Below, piece after piece: positions 1-7,457 of a stretch of 64,000 nucleotides of DNA; the first letter of the stretch is position 1, and every line of letters begins with the position of its first letter. The notes under the pieces were generated by a model. It saw only the letters and a list, made by a program, of their open reading frames with translations. It had not been told where the DNA came from and made no database searches. Source of the DNA: Streptomyces griseoviridis (lineage in GTDB: Bacteria; Actinomycetota; Actinomycetes; Streptomycetales; Streptomycetaceae). The DNA lies in the NCBI GenBank assembly GCA_014649155.1, contig BMSM01000005.1, positions 347,547 through 411,546 on the forward strand, written 5' to 3'. Made by a program: the position numbers and the translations under genes.

Positions 1-111
1 GGTGACCGAACTCGTCCGGGACCAGGACCAGGACGGTCACATTTCCGTGCCGGGCGACGGGTGCCGGCGGGTGCGACGCGTTCCGACCGTGGCGTCAACA
101 GGGGAGACAGC

Positions 112-954
112 GTGGACATCGGTGTACTGGGCGTGCTGGCGGTGCGGGAGAACGGTCTTTCGATCACACCGACCGCCCCCAAACCTAGGCAGGTGCTCGC
201 TCTGCTGGCGCTGCACGCGGACCGGGTGGTGCCGGTGTCCGTCCTGACCGAGGAGCTGTGGGCCGGCACGCCGCCCCGCAGCGCGCGCACCACGCTCCAG
301 ACGTACGTCCTGCAGATCCGCGAACTGATCGCGAAGGCCCTGAAGCACGGCGGCAGGCCCGAGGCGGCACCGGGCGCCGAGCGGTGCAGCCCCAAGGACG
401 TCCTGGTCACCTCGCCGGGCGGATACATGCTGAACACGGGCGGCGGCTCGCACGACGTCAGGGAGTTCGACCGGCTCGTCGGCACCGGGTACCGGGCCAT
501 GGACGCCGAGGACTACCCGCGCGCGGCGCAGCAGTTGCGGACGGCCCTGGACCTGTGGTCGGGCCCCGCGCTGACCGACGTACAGGCCGGGTCGCAGCTG
601 GAGACGGAGATCCGCCGCCTGGAGGAGAGCCGGCTGTGCGCCCTCGACCAGCGCATCGAGGCCGACCTGCGCCTGGGCCGGCACCGCGAACTGCTCCCCG
701 AGCTGACGGTGCTGGCCAGCCGCCACCCCACCCATGAGAACCTGCACGCCCAGTTCATGATCGCCCTGCACCGCTCTGGACGGCGGGGCGAGGCGCTGGA
801 GACCTACCAGCGCCTGCGCGGCACTCTCGTACGGGAACTGGGCCTGGAGCCCTCCGCCCACCTGCGCAGGCTGCAGCACTCCATCCTCATGGCCGGGCCC
901 GAGGAACCCGCCCGGCACGGCGACTTGGGCGTACGACTGGCCCACACCGGCTGA
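112..954 (+). CDS. SARP-family pathway-specific transcriptional activator
   Basis: A 280-residue protein with the layout of Streptomyces antibiotic regulatory proteins: an N-terminal winged-helix DNA-binding domain (about residues 1-95, OmpR/PhoB type, around VLTEELWAGTPP and LQTYVLQIREL) and a C-terminal BTAD helical-repeat domain (about 105-260, including RRGEALETYQRLRGTLV and ELGLEPS). There is no ATPase or TPR extension, so it is a small SARP like ActII-ORF4 or PapR. I chose the GTG at 112 because GGGGAG lies 5 nt upstream and the protein then begins with the usual MDIGVLG-like start; an in-frame start at 61 would add 17 residues with no good ribosome site. SARPs bind heptamer direct repeats next to a -10 and recruit RNA polymerase. 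Two such arrays (49370-49412 and 56820-56861) precede the PKS and NRPS operons, so this is probably their activator. Family assignment is firm; the targets are inferred. Confidence 0.92.
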   Translation: MDIGVLGVLAVRENGLSITPTAPKPRQVLALLALHADRVVPVSVLTEELWAGTPPRSARTTLQTYVLQIRELIAKALKHGGRPEAAPGAERCSPKDVLVTSPGGYMLNTGGGSHDVREFDRLVGTGYRAMDAEDYPRAAQQLRTALDLWSGPALTDVQAGSQLETEIRRLEESRLCALDQRIEADLRLGRHRELLPELTVLASRHPTHENLHAQFMIALHRSGRRGEALETYQRLRGTLVRELGLEPSAHLRRLQHSILMAGPEEPARHGDLGVRLAHTG

Positions 955-980
955 CGGACCGCAGGCCCCGCAGCAGCGCG

Positions 981-1016
981 CACCACCCCTCGCACCACCC
1001 CTCGGACCACCCCTGT
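981..1016. repeat. Three tandem 12-bp units between regulator and oxidase genes
   Basis: In the 109-bp gap after the SARP gene the unit CACCACCCCTCG occurs twice in tandem and is followed by a third, diverged copy (GACCACCCCTGT). The period is 12 bp, not the 11 bp expected for a SARP array. It ends about 35 bp before the ribosome site of the next gene (AGAAGGAG at 1051-1058). It may be a protein-binding repeat or slippage-generated sequence. No clear terminator separates the two genes, so they could be co-transcribed. Confidence 0.6.
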
Positions 1017-1063
1017 GCCGCCCCGCCGCCCGTGGCGGGGCGAACCATCGAGAAGGAGCGGGC

Positions 1064-2212
1064 GTGAGCAACTGGGACGCCGAAGTCGCCGTCGTCGGCC
1101 TGGGCGCCTGGGGCGCGTGCGCGCTGTGGCGCATGGCCGACCGGGGCCTGGACGTCCTGGGCGTCGAGCAGTTCGAGCCCGGGCACCCCCTCGGTTCCTC
1201 GCACGGCGGCTCCCGGATGTTCCGCGTCACCTGCCTGGAACACCCCGGCCTGGTCCCGCTCGCCCGGCGCTCCCTGGAGCTGTGGCACGAACTCGCCGAC
1301 GCCGCCGGCCGCCCCCTCTTCGACAACCGGGGCGGTCTGCTCATCGGCCCCGAGGACGGCCGGATCGTCGGCGGGACCCTGCGCGCGGCGCGGCGGCACG
1401 GCATCACCGTGCACCGGCTCTCCCACGGTGAGCTGACCGAGCGGTACGGCCAGCACGCCGCCCTCGGCCCCCAGGACATCGCCGTGTGGGAACCGTCCGC
1501 CGGCATCCTGCGCCCCGAGGAGTCCGTACGCGCCGCGGTCCGCCTCGCCCGCTCCGCCGGCGCGCCCGTGCTCACCGGCACCCGGGTCCACGCGGTGGAC
1601 CTGGTGCCCGGGGGCGTGGAACTGCGCACCGCCGCCCGCACCCTGCGCGTGCGCCAGGCCGTCGTCACCGTCGGCTCCTGGCTCGACGGCCTGGTCCCCG
1701 GCCTGCCGCTGAGCACCCTGCGCATGCCCATCACCTGGTTCCGCTCCGGCACCGGGGACGACCGGTACACGCTCGACCGGTTCCCGGTGTTCATGCGCGA
1801 CCTGCCCGGCGGTCAGGTCCTGTGGGGCAACGGCAGCGAAGGCCCCCACCCGGTCAAACTCGGCCTGGAGATCCACGGCCGCCCCGGCCGGCCGCTCGAC
1901 CCGCGCACCGACGACCGCTCCGTCGTCGCCGAGGACTGGACCGACCTCGCGGCCGTGCTGGACACCCGCCTGCCCGGTCTCGAGCCGGCCCCCGCGAAGG
2001 TCTCGGTGTGCATGCTGACCGCCACCCCCGACGGGCAGTTCGTCCTGGGCCGCCCCGGCGGCGACCCCCGGCTGGTGCTGGCCGGCGGCTGCAACGCCCA
2101 CGGCTTCAAGCACGCCACCGGCATCGGCGAGGCGCTGGGCGACCTCGTCACCGGCGGGACCCCCCGGATGCCCCTGGACTTCGCCTCACCCGACCGGGCG
2201 GCCCTGCGCTGA
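1064..2212 (+). CDS. MSOX/MTOX-family FAD-dependent amine or imino-acid oxidase
   Basis: A 382-residue flavoprotein of the monomeric sarcosine oxidase / N-methyltryptophan oxidase family. An N-terminal Rossmann beta-alpha-beta motif (VVGLGAWGA, residues about 9-17) is followed by the family's SSHGGSRMFR segment that contacts FAD and substrate. Near the C terminus, CMLTATPDGQF carries a Cys at the position where MSOX and MTOX bind FAD covalently, and NAHGFKHATGIGEAL is the conserved C-terminal FAD motif. GTG start with AGAAGGAG 5 nt upstream. The same superfamily includes NikD, which oxidises piperideine-2-carboxylate to picolinate, and pipecolate oxidases. Streptogramin B peptides are capped with 3-hydroxypicolinate, so a role in that precursor pathway is attractive. 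That is inference; an oxidase of other N-alkyl amino acids is equally allowed by the sequence. It sits between the SARP and Vgb genes on the same strand. Confidence 0.85.
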   Translation: MSNWDAEVAVVGLGAWGACALWRMADRGLDVLGVEQFEPGHPLGSSHGGSRMFRVTCLEHPGLVPLARRSLELWHELADAAGRPLFDNRGGLLIGPEDGRIVGGTLRAARRHGITVHRLSHGELTERYGQHAALGPQDIAVWEPSAGILRPEESVRAAVRLARSAGAPVLTGTRVHAVDLVPGGVELRTAARTLRVRQAVVTVGSWLDGLVPGLPLSTLRMPITWFRSGTGDDRYTLDRFPVFMRDLPGGQVLWGNGSEGPHPVKLGLEIHGRPGRPLDPRTDDRSVVAEDWTDLAAVLDTRLPGLEPAPAKVSVCMLTATPDGQFVLGRPGGDPRLVLAGGCNAHGFKHATGIGEALGDLVTGGTPRMPLDFASPDRAALR

Positions 2213-2240
2213 CACCGTCGGGTGAATCCGCCGCGACCCT

Positions 2241-2301
2241 CACTCTCCGGAGTGAACACGGTGCGCGCGGCAGGTGGGAAGCGGACATGATCGCGGGATC
2301 A
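2241..2301. promoter_or_regulatory. Two short dyads upstream of the lyase gene
   Basis: The 169-bp gap between the oxidase and the lyase holds two inverted repeats: CACTC/GAGTG with a 4-nt loop (2241-2254) and TGATC/GATCA with a 4-nt loop (2288-2301). Both lie about 80-140 bp before the proposed lyase start. They could be operators or parts of a leader structure. No strong -10/-35 pair and no SARP-type heptamer array was recognised here. Confidence 0.35.
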
Positions 2302-2381
2302 GTCCACGCCCCCGTACGGCAGCGCGGCGCGTTCCCGAGCGCCGCCCGACGGGGCCACCGCGCCACGAGGGGAACCCCGTC

Positions 2382-3353
2382 TTGCCCACCGAGCGATCCG
2401 GCGCCGGGGCGGATGCCCCGGCACGTCCCGGCGATCCGTCCCCCGCCTGCGTAACGACCGTGGTCCCCGTCCCGGGCGACGGCCCCTACGCCGTCGCCGT
2501 CGCCGCCGACGGGGCGCTGTGGGTGACGCTCGCCCGTTCCGGTGAGCTGGCCCGGATCAAGGACGGGGAACCGGCACGGCGCCACCCGGCCGGCGGCGTC
2601 TCGGCCCGGCCCACCGTCGTCGCACCGGGGCCCGGCGCGCGGACCATGTGGGTCACCCAGTTCCTGGGCGACGCGATCACGGGCATCGACACCGTCGACG
2701 GCCGCACCGTGCGGGTGCCGCTGGACCGCGGCGCGGGACCCTTCGGCATCGCCGCCGGACCGGACGGCGCGATGTGGTTCACCGAGCTGACCGCGGACCG
2801 GGTCGGACGGCTCCCGCACCCCGGACCCGCCCTGGACGGCCGTCCCCCGGCGGTCGAGACGTTCCCGCTGCCGGTGCGGGCCGCCGGAGCCGCCGGCATC
2901 ACGGCGGGCGCCGACGGCGCCATGTGGTTCGCCCTCAGCCAGGCCGACGCCATCGGACGCGTCGGCACCGACGGCTCCGTCCGCCTCCACCGGCTGCCCA
3001 CCCCCGGGGCCCGGCCGGTGGACATCACCGCGGCGCCCGACGGCACCCTGTGGTTCACCGAGAACGGCGTCGGCCGCATCGGCCGCATCACCGGCGACGG
3101 ACAGGTGGACGAGGTGGCGCTGCCCGGCGGCGCCGCCACCCGGCCGCACGGCGTCGCCGCCGCGGCCGACGGCGGCTGCTGGTTCACCGCGTGGGGAACC
3201 CGCCGGATCGGCCGCGTCACCCCGGCCGGGCGGGTACGGACGTACGAGCTGCCCCCCGGTGTCAGCGAGCCGCACGGGATCGTCACGGCCGGGACGGACA
3301 CCGTCTGGACGGCGACGGAGAGCGGGGAACTGGTGCGGCTGACGCCGCGCTGA
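2382..3353 (+). CDS. vgb: Virginiamycin B lyase (streptogramin B-inactivating beta-propeller)
   Basis: A seven-bladed propeller of about 323 residues. Seven blade repeats can be read, each with a (L/M/C/V)W(F/V/T)T-like strand and a following IGR-type turn: ALWVTL, TMWVTQ, AMWFTE, AMWFAL, TLWFTE, GCWFTA, TVWTAT. This is the Vgb family pattern. Vgb linearises streptogramin B depsipeptides by elimination at the ester, without water. The last blades keep the family's PHG motifs (RPHGV and EPHGI) and the Glu in VWTATES; I cannot confirm every catalytic residue without an alignment. Start: TTG at 2382 with GAGGGG about 9 nt upstream gives a length near the usual ~300 residues; an upstream in-frame ATG at 2274 would add 36 residues that do not look like the family. 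In a producer this enzyme would be self-protection or turnover of a type B streptogramin, and is a strong hint about the product. Confidence 0.88.
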   Translation: MPTERSGAGADAPARPGDPSPACVTTVVPVPGDGPYAVAVAADGALWVTLARSGELARIKDGEPARRHPAGGVSARPTVVAPGPGARTMWVTQFLGDAITGIDTVDGRTVRVPLDRGAGPFGIAAGPDGAMWFTELTADRVGRLPHPGPALDGRPPAVETFPLPVRAAGAAGITAGADGAMWFALSQADAIGRVGTDGSVRLHRLPTPGARPVDITAAPDGTLWFTENGVGRIGRITGDGQVDEVALPGGAATRPHGVAAAADGGCWFTAWGTRRIGRVTPAGRVRTYELPPGVSEPHGIVTAGTDTVWTATESGELVRLTPR

Positions 3354-3355
3354 GC

Positions 3356-3380
3356 GGGGCGGGACCCGCGGCCCCGCCCC
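3356..3380. terminator. Bidirectional hairpin terminator between convergent genes
   Basis: Arms GGGGCGGG (3356-3363) and CCCGCCCC (3373-3380) pair perfectly over 8 bp around a 9-nt loop. The hairpin begins 3 nt after the lyase stop and ends 7 nt before the end of the convergent transporter gene. There is no U-tract, which is common for actinomycete terminators. Confidence 0.7.
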
Positions 3381-3386
3381 GGGCCG

Positions 3387-4781
3387 TCAGGACGACGGCG
3401 AGACGAGGGGCTCGCGCCGCGCCACGACGGCCGCCCAGCCGCAGGCCAGCAGCGCGGCGGCGGCGCACACCGCCAGGGCCGCGCCGAAGCCGTGCCCCGA
3501 GCCGCCCAGCGAGAGGCCCGTCAGGGCGAGGCCCACCGCGCCGCCGAGCTGCTGGCTGGAGTTGACCAGCGAGGCGATGACACCGGAGGTCCGCTCGTCG
3601 ACGTCCCGCGCCGCGGCCGACGCCGCGGCCGGCAGCCCGGCCCCCACCCCGATCGCGAACAGCAGGATGCCCGGCAGCAGCCCGGCGTAGCCGAACTCCC
3701 GGGACGCGGCCCAGGACAGCAGCAGCGCGCCCGCCGCGGTGCCCGCGCACGCCACGGTCAGCACCCGGCCGGCCGTGAACCGCACCGTGGCGCGCTCACC
3801 GGCCTTGACCCCGGTCAGCGACCCCAGGGCGAACGGCACATAACCGAGCCCGGCCTCCAGCGGCGTGAACCCCAGCCCGTTCTGCAGGTACAGGGTCAGC
3901 ACCAGGAACCCCTGGAACGTCGCCGCGGACAGCAGCACGGCCGCCACCAGCGCCCGCGCCCGCACGGGAGAGGCGAAGACCCCCTTGGTGACCAGCGGGT
4001 TGGCCGAACGGCGCTGGTCGACGGCGAACGCGGCGAGCAGCGCCAGCGACAGCACCGCACACGCCGCGGCCACGGCCGGCCGGCCGCCGTCGCCGCCGAA
4101 CGACAGCAGCGCGTACACCAGGAGCGCGAGACCGCAGGTGAGCAGGGCGGCACCGCCCCAGTTGAGCGCCTGGTCGCCGTGCGGGCGGTGGATGCCGCGC
4201 AGCAGCCTGGGCAGGAGCACCAGGGCCAGCGCCGCGACCGGCAGGTTGATGAAGAAGACCCAGCGCCACGACCAGTACTCGGTGATGACACCCGAGAGGA
4301 TCAGACCGGCCAGCGCACCGGTCACCGCCGTGGCGCCCCACACCGCGAACGCCTTGGCCCGCGCCGCCGGTTCGGTGAACACCAGCGTCAGCAGCCCCAG
4401 GACGGCCGGCGCCACCAGGGCCGCGCCCAGGCCCTGGAGCGCGCGGGCGCCGATCAGCTGCCAGGGCTCGGCGGCCAGGCCGCTCAGCAAGGAGGCCAGC
4501 GCGAACACCGCGGTGCCCGCGGCGAAGGTGCGCACCAGGCTGTAGCGGTCACCGAGCCGGCCGCCCAGGACGAGGAAACCGCCGAAGGCCAGCATGTAGG
4601 TGTTCACCACCCACACCAAGGACGGTCCGGAGAAGCCGAGTTCCCGCTGAATGGTGGGCAGGGCGATGTTGACGACGTTGTCGTCCAGGGTCAGCAGGAG
4701 CTGGGTGAGGCAGAGGATGGCCAGGACCACGCGCGGGTGCGAGGTGGTCGTCCGGGGCGCTTCCTGCGACGTGCTCGTCAT
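3387..4781 (-). CDS. DHA2-type MFS multidrug/antibiotic efflux transporter
   Basis: A 464-residue, very hydrophobic protein of the 14-helix EmrB/QacA (DHA2) branch of the major facilitator superfamily. Helix 1 carries LDDNVVNIALPTIQ, matching the family motif LDxTxVNVALP. The loop after helix 2 has LGGRLGDR (motif A), and AVTGALAGLILSG resembles the antiporter motif C. Proton-driven drug export at the cytoplasmic membrane is the expected role. The start at 4781 gives MTSTSQE, with AGAGGA about 11 nt upstream; a longer open frame to 4850 adds 23 unlikely residues. Streptogramin clusters encode similar exporters (Ptr in pristinamycin and VarS in virginiamycin producers), so this one probably exports and confers tolerance to one of the cluster products. 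It lies downstream of the biosynthetic operon on the same strand, separated by a hairpin, so it may have its own promoter. Confidence 0.88.
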   Translation of the reverse strand: MTSTSQEAPRTTTSHPRVVLAILCLTQLLLTLDDNVVNIALPTIQRELGFSGPSLVWVVNTYMLAFGGFLVLGGRLGDRYSLVRTFAAGTAVFALASLLSGLAAEPWQLIGARALQGLGAALVAPAVLGLLTLVFTEPAARAKAFAVWGATAVTGALAGLILSGVITEYWSWRWVFFINLPVAALALVLLPRLLRGIHRPHGDQALNWGGAALLTCGLALLVYALLSFGGDGGRPAVAAACAVLSLALLAAFAVDQRRSANPLVTKGVFASPVRARALVAAVLLSAATFQGFLVLTLYLQNGLGFTPLEAGLGYVPFALGSLTGVKAGERATVRFTAGRVLTVACAGTAAGALLLSWAASREFGYAGLLPGILLFAIGVGAGLPAAASAAARDVDERTSGVIASLVNSSQQLGGAVGLALTGLSLGGSGHGFGAALAVCAAAALLACGWAAVVARREPLVSPSS

Positions 4782-4977
4782 GGGTTCAGCGGTCCTCTCG
4801 TGACGGACAGAAGTCGAAAGGGGGCGTTGCGGCGTACGCGCGGTCCGCAAGGGGGACGGGCGCGACGGGGCGACGGCTCACGGGAGGAGGCCGGGCTAAG
4901 TGCATCGGGGTGGAAGCTCGCTTCGCAAGGTGTGGCGGCGGCGGAGGCCCGGTGGTCCGGTCGTCCGCCGGCCCCCG

Positions 4978-5012
4978 CGGAACGCTGCGTTCGGCCGACG
5001 CAGAACGTTCCG
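4978..5012 (-). terminator. Imperfect hairpin just after the 44-kb biosynthetic operon
   Basis: CGGAACGCTGCGT (4978-4990) and ACGCAGAACGTTCCG (4998-5012) form an inverted repeat with a 2-nt bulge and a 7-nt loop. It begins 18 nt downstream of the last gene of the minus-strand operon. It may terminate the operon or serve as an operator for the transporter gene that follows. The rest of the 249-bp gap (4782-5030) holds no recognisable gene. Confidence 0.5.
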
Positions 5013-5030
5013 TAGTGTTTCATATCGCCC

Positions 5031-7457
5031 TCAGCGCGGTCCAGCGCTCCCGGCACCTCCCTGATGGTCCGTCAGCTCCGGGAGGCGGGCGTGGTCGATC
5101 TTGCCGTTCGCCGTGACCGGCAGGGTGTCGGTGAGCACGATGCGCTGCGGCACCATGTAGGCCGGTACGGCGTTGCGCAGCGCGTCCCGCAGTTCGTCCC
5201 GGACCACCGCCGCGTCGCGGGCCAGCGCCTCGGGAGCCAGCGCGGCGTGGGCCACGAGCCGGGCCCGGCCGTCGGCCGCGCGGTCCACCGACGCCACCGC
5301 GCGCCGGACCGCCGGCAGCCGGTCGAGCACCGACTCGATCTCGCCCAGCTCGATCCGGTGCCCCCTGATCTTCACCTGGCGGTCCTTGCGCCCCAGGAAC
5401 TCGATGGCGCCGTCGGTCCGCCACAGGCCCAGGTCGCCCGTACGGTACAGCCGTTCGCCGAGTGCGGGGTGGACCGGGAACCGGGCAGCGGTCTGCTCCT
5501 CGTCGCCGGCGTACCCGCGGGCCAGGCCCTGTCCGGCGATGTGCAGTTCCCCCGCGCAGCCGACCGGCACCGGACGGCCCTCGTCGTCGAGGATGTGGAA
5601 GGACTGCCCGCGCAGCGGACGGCCGTAGGGGATGCTCCGCCAGTGGTCCGGTACGGTCCCCACCGGTTGGCAGATCGACCAGATCGCGGCCTCCGTCGCG
5701 CCGCCGGCGCTGATCACCCGCACGCCGGGCACCAGCGCCCGCAGCCGGTCCGGCAGGGTCACCGGGATCCAGTCGCCCGACAGCAGGACGCAGCGCAGCG
5801 ACGCCAGTTGCCGCGCCGCGCCGCCGGGGTCGGACTCGGCCAGGTCCAGCAGCATCTGCATCAGGGCGGGTGCCGTGTTCCACAAGGTGACCCGGTGCCG
5901 CTCCACGAGGTCGAGCCAGTGCTGCGGGTCCCGCTCGCCGTCCGGTTCGGGCAGGACCAGCGCCCCGCCCGCGCCGAGGACCCCGAAGATGTCGTACACG
6001 GACAGGTCGAAGCTGAGCGCCGAGAGACCCAGCACCCGGTCGCGGGGGCCGACGCCCAGGCGGTCGGTGATGTCGTCCACGGTGACGCGGGCGGCGGCGT
6101 GGTCCACGACCACGCCCTTCGGCTCCCCCGTCGAACCGGAGGTGAAGATGACGTACGCGGGGGAGTCGGGGGCCGCACCGGTGTCCGGCGACGGCTCGCC
6201 GGGCACCCGCGCGGCCTCGGCGGGGTCCGGCTCCGGGTCCGGGCTGATCGGCACCTCGGTGACCTCCGGTGGCAGTCCGGGCCGGACACCGGGTGCCACG
6301 ACGGCGTACGCGATGTCCGCCCTGCGGCAGACGGCTGCGATCCGCGGTCCCGGCCACGCCGGGTCCACCGGCACGTACACCGCGCCCTGCCGGGCGACCG
6401 CGAGTACCGCCGCGATCTGGTCGAACCCCTTGGGCAGCGTGACGGCGACCGTGCTGCCCGCCCGTACCCCCGCCCGGTGCAGGAGCCGTGCGATCCCCTC
6501 GGCCCGGTCCGCCAGCGCCCCGTGCGACAGCGAGCCGGACGCCCCCAGCAGCGCGGGCGCGTCCGGTGCACGGCGGGCGGCGGCCCGCGCCGGGGCGTCG
6601 AGCTGCGGCCCGGCCGCGGGGAACGGGCGTGCGGTGAGCGGTTCCCGGAAGGCGAAGGTGGGGTCCCAGCCGAGGTCCGTCCGCAGCCAGGCGTCCGCCG
6701 TGCCGGACAGTGCCGCCAGCAGCGTCGCGTACGCCGTGCCGAGGCCGCGGGTCAGCGGGTCGCCGCCCTGCTCCGGTACCGCGCCCCGCCGCTCCCACCG
6801 GGCGTACGGTCCGGGGCCCGACGGGTCGACGACGAGGAGGTACTCCAGCCGGTCCTCCCCGGCGCGCGGCAGCGGCGCGCCCAGCCCGAGGCGGACGACG
6901 GGGCCGGCGGCGGGCGGGGCGACGGCCCGCAGGTCCCGGGCGTAGGCGGCGAAGCCCGACCAGTGCAGCGGGTCGGGTCCCGGCAACCGGACGGTGCCCG
7001 GGGCGTCCGTCCCCCCGACGGTCAGCTCCAGGGGGGCCGTGCCGCAGGACCAGCGCGCCAGGGTGAGCGTGGCCGCCGCCGCCAGGGCCTGTGCCAGGGC
7101 CAGTCCGTGGTCGCGGGCGCGGGCGGTGAGGCGGTCCACGAGAACGGCGTCGAGCGGCATGAGGTGCACGCCGGGCGGGTCCGGGTCCGCGCCGGGGCGG
7201 TGCGCCGGCGGTGTCCGGAGCGTGCGGCGGTCCACCAGACGGGCGACCGCGCGCGCCGAGCCCCCGTCGAGCAGCCGCCGCAGCGGGACGTCGACGCCGT
7301 CGGCCGCGCGCAGCCGGTCCCGCAGCAGCACCGCCGTCCACGGTTGCAGCCCGAGTGCCGTCAGGGGCAGGTCGGGATCGATCCGCCGGGTGTCCACGCC
7401 GAGCACGGCGGCCAGGTGGCCGGTCACCACGCCGGCGGGGAAGGGGGACGTCACCAT
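5031..7457 (-). CDS. Free-standing NRPS adenylation protein, Cys-type code
   Basis: An 808-residue protein. About residues 300-790 form a complete adenylation domain (core TSGSTGEPKG, YRTGDLG, KIRGHRIELGEIE, final NGKIDHARLP). The ten specificity positions read D-L-Y-N-L-S-A-I-W-K, one change from the published Cys code DLYNLSLIWK. The first ~85 residues look like a carrier domain, but the attachment Ser is absent (ALGLQPWTAV where LGxDS is expected). Residues about 100-280 look like a worn fragment of a condensation/cyclisation domain. It therefore appears to be a remnant of a PchE/HMWP2-like Cys module kept only for its A domain. It probably loads Cys in trans on the A-less PCP of the upstream C-PCP-E-C-PCP-TE protein. 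The ATG at 7457 overlaps the acyltransferase stop (ATGGTGA), showing translational coupling. Last gene of the operon. Adenylation is certain; Cys is likely; the acceptor PCP is inferred. Confidence 0.85.
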   Translation of the reverse strand: MVTSPFPAGVVTGHLAAVLGVDTRRIDPDLPLTALGLQPWTAVLLRDRLRAADGVDVPLRRLLDGGSARAVARLVDRRTLRTPPAHRPGADPDPPGVHLMPLDAVLVDRLTARARDHGLALAQALAAAATLTLARWSCGTAPLELTVGGTDAPGTVRLPGPDPLHWSGFAAYARDLRAVAPPAAGPVVRLGLGAPLPRAGEDRLEYLLVVDPSGPGPYARWERRGAVPEQGGDPLTRGLGTAYATLLAALSGTADAWLRTDLGWDPTFAFREPLTARPFPAAGPQLDAPARAAARRAPDAPALLGASGSLSHGALADRAEGIARLLHRAGVRAGSTVAVTLPKGFDQIAAVLAVARQGAVYVPVDPAWPGPRIAAVCRRADIAYAVVAPGVRPGLPPEVTEVPISPDPEPDPAEAARVPGEPSPDTGAAPDSPAYVIFTSGSTGEPKGVVVDHAAARVTVDDITDRLGVGPRDRVLGLSALSFDLSVYDIFGVLGAGGALVLPEPDGERDPQHWLDLVERHRVTLWNTAPALMQMLLDLAESDPGGAARQLASLRCVLLSGDWIPVTLPDRLRALVPGVRVISAGGATEAAIWSICQPVGTVPDHWRSIPYGRPLRGQSFHILDDEGRPVPVGCAGELHIAGQGLARGYAGDEEQTAARFPVHPALGERLYRTGDLGLWRTDGAIEFLGRKDRQVKIRGHRIELGEIESVLDRLPAVRRAVASVDRAADGRARLVAHAALAPEALARDAAVVRDELRDALRNAVPAYMVPQRIVLTDTLPVTANGKIDHARLPELTDHQGGAGSAGPR

